Origin: Winogradskyella sp. MH6 | Lineage (GTDB): Bacteria; Bacteroidota; Bacteroidia; Flavobacteriales; Flavobacteriaceae | Assembly (NCBI RefSeq): GCF_022810765.1 | Contig: NZ_CP094494.1 | Span: 2,542,001 to 2,606,000 of the forward strand | Reading direction: 5' to 3' | Length of the DNA: 64,000 nucleotides | In this document: positions 32,605 through 40,408 of the stretch, in pieces | How the letters are laid out: the number at the start of each line of letters is the position of its first letter | Numbering within the stretch: the stretch's first letter is position 1 | Notes under the pieces: generated by a model | The model's input: the letters and a program-made list of their open reading frames with translations, nothing else | What the model was told of the DNA's origin: nothing | The model's database searches: none | Translations under genes and position numbers: made by a program

Positions 32605-33921
32605 ATGGGTACATTTAAAATCGAAGGCGGACACCAACTGAAAGGATCTATTAAACCTCAAGGTGCTAAGAACGAGGCCTTGCAAATTCTTTGTGCAGTA
32701 TTATTAACTCCAGAGACTGTTACTATTAATAATATTCCTGATATTATTGATGTTAACAAGCTTATTGCTTTATTAAAAAAGCTAGGTGTTAAAATTGAAA
32801 AGCTAGGAAAAGGATCATACAGTTTTAAAGCCGATGAAGTAAATTTAAAGTACTTAGAGTCAGCAGAGTTTAAGGAAGATGGAAAGGGCTTACGTGGCTC
32901 TATTATGATTGTTGGTCCATTATTAGGTCGTTTTGGTAAAGGATATATCCCGAAACCTGGAGGTGATAAAATTGGTCGTCGACGTTTAGATACGCACTTT
33001 GAAGGCTTTATAAATCTTGGTGCGAAATTTAGATACAACAGAGAAGACTATTTCTATGGAGTAGAAGCAGACGAGCTTAAAGGTACTTACATGCTTTTAG
33101 ACGAAGCTTCTGTTACAGGTACAGCAAACATTGTTATGGCTGCCGTTTTAGCTAAAGGTAGAACAACAATTTATAATGCGGCTTGTGAACCTTATTTACA
33201 ACAGTTGTGTAAAATGCTAAATAGAATGGGTGCTAAAATTTCTGGTATTGGTTCTAATATGCTCATTATTGATGGTGTTGAAAGCTTAGGAGGAACTGAA
33301 CACAAGATGTTACCAGATATGATTGAAATTGGTAGCTGGATTGGTTTAGCAGCAATGACAAAAAGTGAGCTGACCATTAAAGATGTTAGCTGGGACGATT
33401 TAGGACAAATTCCTTCTGTCTTCAGAAAATTGGGAATTACGGTAGAGCAACAAGGAGATGATATTCACATTCCTGAACATAAAGATGGCTACCAAATTCA
33501 GAATTATATTGATGGTTCTATTCTAACCATTGCAGATGCACCATGGCCTGGTTTTACGCCAGATTTATTAAGTATTGTTTTGGTCATTGCAACACAAGCT
33601 AGAGGTGAAGTTTTAATACATCAAAAGATGTTTGAAAGTCGTTTGTTTTTCGTAGATAAGTTGATAGACATGGGAGCTAAGATTATTCTTTGCGATCCTC
33701 ATAGAGCAACCGTTATTGGTCATGATTTTAAATCTAATTTAAAAGCAACAACCATGACATCGCCAGATATTAGAGCTGGTATTTCGTTGTTAATTGCTGC
33801 ATTATCTGCAAAAGGAACATCCACAATTCATAATATAGAGCAGATTGATCGTGGTTATGAGGATATAGACGAACGTCTTAGAGCTATTGGAGCAAAGATT
33901 GAACGTGTGCCTGGTAATTGA
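32605..33921 (+). CDS. murA: UDP-N-acetylglucosamine 1-carboxyvinyltransferase (MurA), Asp variant
   Basis: The 438-residue enzyme catalyses the first committed step of peptidoglycan synthesis. Family motifs: GAKNEALQILCAVLLTPE near residue 20, GSIMIVGPLLGRFGKG, and RLDTHFEGFINLGAKF. The loop that holds the catalytic Cys115 in E. coli (PGGCxIG) reads PGGDKIG, with Asp121 in its place. That substitution is known to make MurA insensitive to fosfomycin while leaving it active. The gene ends at a strong terminator. Confidence 0.95.
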   Translation: MGTFKIEGGHQLKGSIKPQGAKNEALQILCAVLLTPETVTINNIPDIIDVNKLIALLKKLGVKIEKLGKGSYSFKADEVNLKYLESAEFKEDGKGLRGSIMIVGPLLGRFGKGYIPKPGGDKIGRRRLDTHFEGFINLGAKFRYNREDYFYGVEADELKGTYMLLDEASVTGTANIVMAAVLAKGRTTIYNAACEPYLQQLCKMLNRMGAKISGIGSNMLIIDGVESLGGTEHKMLPDMIEIGSWIGLAAMTKSELTIKDVSWDDLGQIPSVFRKLGITVEQQGDDIHIPEHKDGYQIQNYIDGSILTIADAPWPGFTPDLLSIVLVIATQARGEVLIHQKMFESRLFFVDKLIDMGAKIILCDPHRATVIGHDFKSNLKATTMTSPDIRAGISLLIAALSAKGTSTIHNIEQIDRGYEDIDERLRAIGAKIERVPGN

Positions 33922-33943
33922 TATATATACGATAATAAAAAGA

Positions 33944-33974
33944 AAAGCTTCAAATTTATGTTTGAAGCTTTTTT
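33944..33974 (+). terminator. Terminator of murA
   Basis: AAGCTTCAAA (33945-33954) pairs with TTTGAAGCTT (33961-33970), loop TTTATG, followed by TTTT. It lies 23 bp after the murA stop. Confidence 0.85.
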
Positions 33975-33982
33975 ATTATAAC

Positions 33983-34010
33983 AAAACCCTGAATTTTAAT
34001 TCAGGGTTTT
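33983..34010. terminator. Second, bidirectional terminator
   Basis: AAAACCCTGAATT with AATTCAGGGTTTT is a near-perfect stem with T runs on both strands. It separates murA from the convergent photolyase gene. The remaining 98 bp up to 34108 hold a weak AAGACA/TGTCTT hairpin at 34043-34059 and nothing else I recognise. Confidence 0.75.
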
Positions 34011-34108
34011 AAAATTGTTTATTGAAATGGTTATTTCAGATAAGACAAAAACTGTCTTGTTGTTTATAACGTTCAGATTTTGAGTTTATTGTGTGAAGCG
34101 ATAAAAAA

Positions 34109-35413
34109 TTAATTAAGAGCAGCTTTATAAGTTTTTAAACAACGTTCTCTAGCTTCTTTATGGTCTACCATAGGTTTAGGATAGGTGAGTTCTTGATATT
34201 CTGGAACCCACTTTTTTATGTAATGATGTTCTTTGTCAAATTTCTGAATTTGAGTCGTTGGGTTAAAAATTCTGAAATAAGGTGCAGCATCTACACCAGA
34301 GCCAGCAACCCATTGCCAATTACCAACATTGCTTGCCATTTCGTAATCGTGTAGTTTTTCTGCAAAATAGGCTTCTCCCCAACGCCAATCTATAAGTAAG
34401 TGTTTGCACAAAAAGCTACCAACCAACATTCTTACTCTATTGTGCATAAAACCTGTTTCGTTTAATTCTCGCATTCCTGCATCAACTAAAGGATAACCGG
34501 TTTTTCCTTCACACCACGTTTTGAATTCCTTTTCGTTATTCCTCCATTCAATTCTGTCATATTTAGCTTTGAAAGCCTTATCTACCGTATGTGGAAAATG
34601 CCATAGGATTTGCATAAAGAACTCACGCCAAATCAGTTCTTGCCAAAAGACTTCATTTTTTTCGGCTATTGCTTTTTTTACCATTTTACGAACACTTACT
34701 GTTCCAAAACGAAGGTGAGGTCCTAAACGAGATGTACCGTCTTTAGCTGGGAAATTTCGAGTGTCTTCGTAGTCTTGAATCAGCGTTGGTGTAACATCAT
34801 AATCCGCTATCTCTTGTTTTGACTTTGTAAAACCGATATCAGATAAACTTAGATTAGGTAGGCGTGTATGCTCTATTAAATTGTTTAGATAATTGTTGGT
34901 ATAAAAAATTTCTAAATCAATAGTTTTGAATGTCTCTTTCCAAGTTTTCATATAAGGAGTGTAAACGACATAAGGATCACCATCATTCTTCACTACTTCG
35001 TCCTTTTCAAAAATCACTTGATCTTTGAAGGTTTTAAATACTATATTTTGTGTTTTTAAAAAGGATTGAATTTCTTCATCACGTTCCTTGGCATAAGGTT
35101 CGTAATCATGATTGGTGTAAACAGTATTAATCTTAAAATCTTCGATGATTTGTTTGTAGATTTCAATTGGTTTGCCGTGATATATGGCAATGCAGCTACT
35201 ATGTTCATCTTGCAAGGTTTGTCTCATGTTTTGCAAGGTTTCGTGTATAAAAGTTACACGAGCGTCATCCTTAGGTAATTTGTCTAATATTTCAGAATCG
35301 AAAATAAAAATTGGTAAAACAGGATGTTCGCCTTTTAAGGCTTCATAAAATCCTACATTATCATCTAGCCTCAGGTCTCTACGAAACCAAAATATGTTTA
35401 TTTTTTCGCTCAT
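34109..35413 (-). CDS. phrB: Class I CPD-type deoxyribodipyrimidine photolyase
   Basis: The 434-residue flavoprotein starts with FWFRRDLRLDDNVGFYEAL and has a Rossmann-like antenna domain, then the FAD-binding helical domain. The active-site region EMASNVGNWQWVAGSGVDAA keeps the Asn and Trp of bacterial CPD photolyases, and HNRVRMLVGSFLCKHLLIDW matches the FAD pocket. It should repair cyclobutane dimers in visible light. It is the last gene of the downstream operon of the light cluster and the most conventional of its four photolyase homologues. Confidence 0.93.
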   Translation of the reverse strand: MSEKINIFWFRRDLRLDDNVGFYEALKGEHPVLPIFIFDSEILDKLPKDDARVTFIHETLQNMRQTLQDEHSSCIAIYHGKPIEIYKQIIEDFKINTVYTNHDYEPYAKERDEEIQSFLKTQNIVFKTFKDQVIFEKDEVVKNDGDPYVVYTPYMKTWKETFKTIDLEIFYTNNYLNNLIEHTRLPNLSLSDIGFTKSKQEIADYDVTPTLIQDYEDTRNFPAKDGTSRLGPHLRFGTVSVRKMVKKAIAEKNEVFWQELIWREFFMQILWHFPHTVDKAFKAKYDRIEWRNNEKEFKTWCEGKTGYPLVDAGMRELNETGFMHNRVRMLVGSFLCKHLLIDWRWGEAYFAEKLHDYEMASNVGNWQWVAGSGVDAAPYFRIFNPTTQIQKFDKEHHYIKKWVPEYQELTYPKPMVDHKEARERCLKTYKAALN

Positions 35414-35428
35414 GCTTATGTTGATAGT

Positions 35429-35511
35429 GTCATAGCGAGGCGCGAGGAACGAGCAACGTGGCTATCTGTTTAATCAAAGGATTGCTTCAGTCATACTTCC
35501 TTCGCAATGAC
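35429..35511. repeat. Interspersed inverted-repeat element (REP/MITE-like)
   Basis: The segment starts GTCATAGCGAGG and ends CCTTCGCAATGAC, with inner GAGGAACGAGCAA and GGATTGCTTC. This resembles the GTCATTGCGAGGAACGAAGCAATC element scattered through flavobacterial genomes. Here it is degenerate and lies between two genes of one operon. Identification is from memory of the motif. Confidence 0.6.
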
Positions 35512-35519
35512 GGTTCTAA

Positions 35520-35981
35520 TTAATACTTTCCAAACAACTCTTCAAGCTTTGTTGTTCTGTAATTAAAAATTTCTTCAAGTTTTGGCTTTACCAAAATAGG
35601 ATGCACCAATTGACCCAAAATACCCATAGGAACTTTATAATCTATAATATCTTCCATTTCTATACCACCTTCAATGGGTTTTATAAAATGCTTATGATGC
35701 CAAAGTGCGTAAGGTCCAAAACGTTGTTCATCTACAAAATATTCTTTGTCCTTAACGTGTGTGATTTCTGTAACCCATTTTGTTTTAATTCCCAATACAG
35801 GTGTAACAATATATTGAATAATTTGCCCAGGAAACATAGGTCTATCGGCACCAGAAAGTATATGAAAGCCCATATAATCTGGAGTAATGGTTTTTAAATT
35901 TCTTGGGTCGGATAAAAAATCCCATGCTTCATCTACAGAAATTGGTAAATTCTGCTTTTTATGTAAGGTGTAAATTTTCAT
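35520..35981 (-). CDS. SRPBCC-family protein
   Basis: The 153-residue protein has the cyclase/dehydrase-like SRPBCC start (LPISVDEAWDFLSDPRNLKT), a central PMFPGQIIQYIVTPVLGIK and a C-terminal helix YRTTKLEELFG. It binds a hydrophobic ligand; similar proteins accompany photolyase and carotenoid genes. The start is the ATG at 35981, where the domain begins. It follows the TspO gene by 2 bp, so both are co-translated. Confidence 0.8.
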   Translation of the reverse strand: MKIYTLHKKQNLPISVDEAWDFLSDPRNLKTITPDYMGFHILSGADRPMFPGQIIQYIVTPVLGIKTKWVTEITHVKDKEYFVDEQRFGPYALWHHKHFIKPIEGGIEMEDIIDYKVPMGILGQLVHPILVKPKLEEIFNYRTTKLEELFGKY

Positions 35982-35983
35982 GT

Positions 35984-36451
35984 TTAGTTGTTTAAAACGA
36001 TGTAAGCATTTAGTGATGTGGCAATACACAACCAAATGATATAGGGTAGAAGTAGGTATTTGGCATATTTCAATCGATCACTTCTAAATGTGATGAATAA
36101 ATAAAGAATGACTAAGGTCAGTAAGATAATCACTCCAAGCCCGACAGTGGTTAAATGTTGGTTGAAAAACACATAGTTCCATCCAACATTCAAAATGACC
36201 TGAAATACGTATATCATCCATAAATATTTTGAAGCTCTCAACATAAACAGCTCTGCTAAATACCAAGAGAAACATACCATAATTGTGCTCCAAGCCACAC
36301 CAAATAACCAACCAGGTGGAGTCCAATGAGCTTTATTTAAACTTAAATACCAATCAGAAGTTGGTCCATTATCCATCAGCCAGCTTCCTAAAGCTAAACC
36401 ACCAAAGTTAATGACTAAAAATAGTATGAGAAATTGGATTTTATTCATCAA
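35984..36451 (-). CDS. tspO: TspO/MBR family protein
   Basis: The 155-residue protein has five membrane helices and the Trp/Pro-rich TspO signature (WYLSLNKAHWTPPGWLFGVAWS near residues 33-55). TspO proteins bind tetrapyrroles such as protoporphyrin and respond to light and oxidative stress in bacteria, which fits this cluster. It is part of the downstream light operon, between the SDR gene and the SRPBCC gene. Overlapping frames on both strands are shadows. Confidence 0.9.
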   Translation of the reverse strand: MMNKIQFLILFLVINFGGLALGSWLMDNGPTSDWYLSLNKAHWTPPGWLFGVAWSTIMVCFSWYLAELFMLRASKYLWMIYVFQVILNVGWNYVFFNQHLTTVGLGVIILLTLVILYLFITFRSDRLKYAKYLLLPYIIWLCIATSLNAYIVLNN

Positions 36452-36454
36452 ACA

Positions 36455-37141
36455 CTAAAGTTTAAAACTTACAATTCCACAATCCATCTCAAAAGTCTGT
36501 CCTGATAATGATGCAGCTTTATCAGACAATAAAAAAGCAGCCATATCAGCAACTTCTTCAGGTTGAAGGAATTTTTTAAGAGGATGACGTTCGTTCATTT
36601 TTTCAATCATACTATCATTCCTCAAAAGTTTTGATGCTAACTGTGTATCAGTCACTGTTGGTGCAATAGCATTAACTCTAATAGTTGGTGATAATTCTGC
36701 TCCTAAAGACTTTGTTAAACCTTCAATAGCAGATTTTGAAGCAGCAACACTTGAGTGAAATGGCATTCCTAATTTTGCAGCAACAGTACTGAAAAGTACA
36801 ATAGAAGGTTTATTCCCTTTCTTTAATGCTGGTAAATATTTTTGAATCGCTTTTACAGCACCTATAACATTGATATTAAAGTCGTCCTGAAAATCTTCTA
36901 TACTCAAACGATTTATAGGTTTAAGATTGATGCTTCCAGGGCAATAGACCAACCCATCTGTACTTTCAATATCTGGTAAATCATCTGTGAGAATATCGCA
37001 AGAATAATGCTTTACATTACCACTAGAAATTTCGGGTTCAGTTCTACTGATATTAATAATGTTATCATAAGAAGAAAGCAAAGACGAAATTATGGCTTTA
37101 CCAATGCCTTTGCTTCCGCCTATGACAATTATAGTTTTCAT
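36455..37141 (-). CDS. Short-chain dehydrogenase-like protein without the catalytic Tyr
   Basis: The 228-residue protein has a Rossmann start GGSKGIGKAIISSLL, a Ser in LFSTVAAKLG and the C-terminal LSGQTFEMDCGI. In the catalytic stretch the usual YxxxK reads VAASK (SSVAASKSAIEGL), so Val stands where Tyr is expected; Lys and Ser are kept. It may be a reductase of altered chemistry or a binding protein. It overlaps the upstream small gene by 1 bp, inside the light operon. Confidence 0.85.
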   Translation of the reverse strand: MKTIIVIGGSKGIGKAIISSLLSSYDNIINISRTEPEISSGNVKHYSCDILTDDLPDIESTDGLVYCPGSINLKPINRLSIEDFQDDFNINVIGAVKAIQKYLPALKKGNKPSIVLFSTVAAKLGMPFHSSVAASKSAIEGLTKSLGAELSPTIRVNAIAPTVTDTQLASKLLRNDSMIEKMNERHPLKKFLQPEEVADMAAFLLSDKAASLSGQTFEMDCGIVSFKL

Positions 37142-37368
37142 TATGCAGCAGTTAAAGGCTTACCTTTTAAACGTTTTTCTATTTTTTGTTTTATAACTGT
37201 TAGGCGCTTCATAAGATCCATAAGTTTTTGATCTTTTTTCTTTTTGTAAATCTCGTTTACAGCAAGGATTATGTCTTTAGCTTCTCTCGCAGCTAAAATT
37301 CTGTCGCTAGTTGTCTTGAATGAAAACTTTCTGTTTTCGAATTCTTTGGCTTGATCTATTATATCCAT
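37141..37368 (-). CDS. Small helical protein, unknown
   Basis: This is a 75-residue, Lys-rich, all-helical protein with heptad character (AKDIILAVNEIYKKKKDQKL and MKRLTVIKQKIEKRL). No signal peptide or named domain is seen. It is tightly packed between folE (3 bp gap) and the SDR gene (1 bp overlap), so it is a real member of the operon. No function can be given. Confidence 0.7.
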   Translation of the reverse strand: MDIIDQAKEFENRKFSFKTTSDRILAAREAKDIILAVNEIYKKKKDQKLMDLMKRLTVIKQKIEKRLKGKPLTAA

Positions 37369-37371
37369 GAC

Positions 37372-38064
37372 TTAATTATTTATGTAATTCTGAATTTCAT
37401 TTATTTTTTCTGGTGTATTAAAAATGCCACCATAGTAGGTCGTAACTGTAGTAGAAGTATCATCTTGAACTCCTCTTGAAGATACACAAAGGTGTTTGGC
37501 ATCAATAATCACTGCAATATCCTCAGTATCTAAAATCGTTTTTAGCTCGTTGGCTATTTGCTGAGTTAAACGTTCTTGTACCTGAGGTCTTTTGGCGTAA
37601 TATTGAACGATTCTATTAAGTTTTGAAAGTCCAATAACTTTACCTGAAGATTTATAAGCAATGTGCGCTTTTCCTATGATAGGCACAAAGTGATGTTCAC
37701 AATTGGAATAAAACGTGATATTCTTTTCCACCAACATTTGGTTGTATTGATATTTATTATCGAATAATGCAACCTTGGGTTTATTTTGAGGGTCTAAACC
37801 CGAAAATATTTCTTCAACATACATTTTGGCAACACGGTCTGGTGTACCACTAAGTGAATCGTCTGTAAGATCTAAACCTAAAACATCCATAATTTCAGAA
37901 AATAAAATAGAAATTCTGTTTTTCTTTTCTTCATTAGACATGTCGAAAGCGTTTGCTTTCATTGGTGTTTCTAAGCTTGTAAAGAGGTGGTCGTCACCAA
38001 TAGCTTCTGTACTAAAACCGTTGAGGTTATGACCATTTTTTTTGGAAATTGCTTTTGTATTCAT
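37372..38064 (-). CDS. folE: GTP cyclohydrolase I
   Basis: The 230-residue enzyme makes 7,8-dihydroneopterin triphosphate. The catalytic Cys/His set is present in FYSNCEHHFVPIIGKAHIAY, and VQERLTQQIANEL plus DAKHLCVSSRGVQDD complete the family signature. An N-terminal extension of about 45 residues precedes the domain. Its position among photolyases suggests it supplies pterin (for example an antenna cofactor); this is inference. It is 55 bp after the TIGR03643 gene. Confidence 0.95.
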   Translation of the reverse strand: MNTKAISKKNGHNLNGFSTEAIGDDHLFTSLETPMKANAFDMSNEEKKNRISILFSEIMDVLGLDLTDDSLSGTPDRVAKMYVEEIFSGLDPQNKPKVALFDNKYQYNQMLVEKNITFYSNCEHHFVPIIGKAHIAYKSSGKVIGLSKLNRIVQYYAKRPQVQERLTQQIANELKTILDTEDIAVIIDAKHLCVSSRGVQDDTSTTVTTYYGGIFNTPEKINEIQNYINN

Positions 38065-38119
38065 AGCATCTTTTTAATGTGCTGTCTTTAAGTACTCCAA
38101 GCTTAAATCAAAGCACGTG

Positions 38120-38392
38120 TTAACGTTTTGAAATAGAGTTGTGTGTTATTGTTTTTTGACGAGAGCATTTAAATCTGCCCTTGTCGAACGTTCTTTTCTT
38201 TATATGTTTAGTAGCTCTTCCTTGTACACGTTTTCGCCATAATCTGAAGCTACTAGGTTTTAATTCCTTACGCATTAAGGTGATAACCTCTTGTTCTTTT
38301 AAATCGAATTGAAATTTTATAGCTTCAAAAGGTGTTCGGTCTTCCCAAGCCATTTCAATAACTCGATCTATATGTGTTTGGGTTAAATCCAT
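38120..38392 (-). CDS. TIGR03643/DUF2805 family protein
   Basis: The 90-residue protein reads DRVIEMAWEDRTPFEAIKFQ, then EVITLMRKELKPSSFRLWRKRVQGR, the conserved core of this small family, which is frequent next to photolyase genes. The helical N-terminal half looks like a helix-turn-helix, so DNA binding is possible but unproven. Its start overlaps the upstream gene by 10 bp. The last 25 residues are basic and variable. Confidence 0.8.
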   Translation of the reverse strand: MDLTQTHIDRVIEMAWEDRTPFEAIKFQFDLKEQEVITLMRKELKPSSFRLWRKRVQGRATKHIKKRTFDKGRFKCSRQKTITHNSISKR

Positions 38393-38820
38393 AAAGACTG
38401 AGGTATCTTGTAAAGCATATCATGCTTTGTTTTTTGGTCGACTAACTTGTCGAAAAATTTCTTATTTTCTTTAAAAGTTTTGTTAGCTCTAAAGTGCACA
38501 AATTTTCCTTGTGCATGTATGCTAGAACCATTGATTTTATAAATAACCAAATGGTAATAAGGTATAATCCAAGTAAATTTTTTTAAGCCTTTTGTAATAT
38601 GAATCAAAATGCCTTTTGGTCGCAATTCAATATTACCGTAATTTATGTCCGATACTGTATTTAAAACTTGTTGTAAATTAGGGCTAACTTCGTCAATAAT
38701 CATGCGCTTAGAGCCTACACCTCTTAGTTTCAATTTCTGTACCAAACTATATGGTTTACCAACTAAATCAGAAATGATTTGTTTGTGTTCAGAATTATGA
38801 TGTGTAGTATCTATTAGCAT
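38383..38820 (-). CDS. Unknown protein, first gene of the downstream light operon
   Basis: This is a 145-residue basic protein with no signal peptide (core LRPKGILIHITKGLKKFTWI and FVHFRANKTFKENKKFFDKL). It has alternating strands and may be a small PH-like or cyclase-like fold, but I do not recognise it. The ATG at 38820 is chosen because an upstream TTG at 38826 is part of the -7 box TATATTTG. The ATG is only 3 nt downstream of that box, so the mRNA is probably leaderless. It overlaps the next gene by 10 bp. Confidence 0.7.
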   Translation of the reverse strand: MLIDTTHHNSEHKQIISDLVGKPYSLVQKLKLRGVGSKRMIIDEVSPNLQQVLNTVSDINYGNIELRPKGILIHITKGLKKFTWIIPYYHLVIYKINGSSIHAQGKFVHFRANKTFKENKKFFDKLVDQKTKHDMLYKIPQSLWI

Positions 38821-38823
38821 ATT

Positions 38824-38866
38824 CAAATATACTAAATGTTTAACTTTTATTTTAAAAAGTTAAACA
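38824..38866 (-). promoter_or_regulatory. Light-cluster operator/promoter, downstream operon
   Basis: A perfect 12-bp inverted repeat, TGTTTAACTTTT-N6-AAAAGTTAAACA (38837-38866), lies 5 bp from the minus-strand -7 box TATATTTG (38824-38831). It replaces the -33 region. The same 30-bp element with the same spacing precedes the regulator gene at 47331. The rest of the 97-bp gap up to 38917 shows nothing else. Confidence 0.75.
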
Positions 38867-38917
38867 AAATTAACAGAGAATTATGATGGTAATATTTTTA
38901 TAGTAAAGCAAAACAGC

Positions 38918-40408
38918 TTAGTTGTTTCTCAAAAGACTATTTCTGTCTTGTAAAGTGTGTCGTTTTAAAATGCGAAAACTTTCTTTTACAACCTCTGGAT
39001 TTTTTTTCATATTCCAAAGTATATCGCTAGCACGCTTTCTGTTTTCTTTAATGTCTACGATGGGTTCTGGATAGTCTTGGCCAAGTTTAAATTCGTACAA
39101 GCCTTGCTCTAATTCGGTCATTAAATAAGGTTCGTGAATAAATGGAATATCTAAGTGAGCAAGTTCTGGCACCCATTTTTTTATAAATTCAGCATCAGGA
39201 TCGTGTTTAAGCCCATTTAAGGTTGGATTGTAAATTCTTAAGTTATTTATTCCGGTTTCACCAGCTTGCATTTGCAATTGCGGAAAATGAATACCAGGTT
39301 CAAAATCTAAAAATTGTTGCGATAAATGTTCAGAAGCATTTTGCCAAGGTTGCCATAAAATGTGAGTAAAGAATGAAACTAGCATTGCCCGCATTCTAAA
39401 GTTTACATAACCTGTTTCTATTAAACAACGCATACTTGCATCTACAAGAGGAAAACCTGTTTGACCTTCTCGCCAAGCTTGTTGGTATTTTAGAGAGATG
39501 CTCTTTTTTAATTTGTGATACCCTTTGTTAACGCTTTCGTTTTCCATGGTATGTTCCATTTCAAACTTTTGAATAAAATGTGCTTGCCAACGTAAGCGCG
39601 ATAAAAAGCCACCAATATGTCTTTTATCTTTACTTTGTTCCTTGACTTTTTGTGCTTTTTTGAAAATCTGCCTTATAGATATATTACCCCAAGCAATATA
39701 AGGTGAAAGTCTACTACAACTTGTGCGTGATGCTTCAGGTTTTGATATGTTGAACATATAGTCTTTATGACGATTTTCAAAAAATGAATAAGCATATTTC
39801 CAAGCAGTAGTACTTCCTCCTTTTTGAAATAACGAATCTTTAGGTGTGTCTAAATCAGCTAGAGTTAGAACATTTTCTAATTTTGATATGGTGTTTATAT
39901 CTAGTAGTTGATTTTGTGTAGGTTGAAATACGTCGAGAGGTTGACTCATATAGTCCTCCCACTTTTCTAACCAGTTATCTCTGTTTATGAGTCCACGTTC
40001 TACGCCATTGTTTTTACTTTCATTCCATTGAATAAAATTGTTTCTGCAGTAACGTGTAAATTCTTTATCTCTGTTGTATGTCACCAAAATGCCAGTTTCT
40101 ACATGAGAGTAAATGGCGTCAATTTTATAGAATTCTTGAATTATATTAAATACAGTTTGAACATCACTTGTTACCGCAAGAACTTTAGAGTCAAAAGGTT
40201 TTAATTGCTCATTGAGATCTCTAATGGATTCTTTAATAAAATTAAAATGACGCTCGCTGTAATGGTTATCGTTGAGTAAAATATGTTCAAACACATAGAG
40301 CAGTAGAGTAGGTTTATCAGTATTAAGTGCATTACTAATAGCTTCATTATCCTGAAGCCTTAAGTCTCGTTTTAACCAGACGACGTTGATATGTGGTTTA
40401 GGTGTCAC
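38918..40408 (-). CDS. Photolyase/cryptochrome-family flavoprotein, atypical active site
   Basis: The 496-residue protein has the antenna domain (VVWLKRDLRLQDNEAISNAL) and FAD domain (TGFPLVDASMRCLIETGYVN, RMRAMLVSFFTHILWQPW). The segment that in CPD photolyases reads ASNVGNWQW is here EPGIHFPQLQMQAGETGIN, so the Asn and Trp next to FAD are replaced. This marks a separate branch of the superfamily, of unknown substrate. It overlaps the next gene upstream by 4 bp. It is the last gene of the upstream light operon. Confidence 0.88.
   Translation of the reverse strand: MTPKPHINVVWLKRDLRLQDNEAISNALNTDKPTLLLYVFEHILLNDNHYSERHFNFIKESIRDLNEQLKPFDSKVLAVTSDVQTVFNIIQEFYKIDAIYSHVETGILVTYNRDKEFTRYCRNNFIQWNESKNNGVERGLINRDNWLEKWEDYMSQPLDVFQPTQNQLLDINTISKLENVLTLADLDTPKDSLFQKGGSTTAWKYAYSFFENRHKDYMFNISKPEASRTSCSRLSPYIAWGNISIRQIFKKAQKVKEQSKDKRHIGGFLSRLRWQAHFIQKFEMEHTMENESVNKGYHKLKKSISLKYQQAWREGQTGFPLVDASMRCLIETGYVNFRMRAMLVSFFTHILWQPWQNASEHLSQQFLDFEPGIHFPQLQMQAGETGINNLRIYNPTLNGLKHDPDAEFIKKWVPELAHLDIPFIHEPYLMTELEQGLYEFKLGQDYPEPIVDIKENRKRASDILWNMKKNPEVVKESFRILKRHTLQDRNSLLRNN

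Noticed and set aside
35433..35455. Second attachment site of the tRNA-Met island (TAGCGAGG match)
   Set aside because: Only 8 bases match the tRNA end, and they belong to a common interspersed repeat lying inside an operon on the core side.
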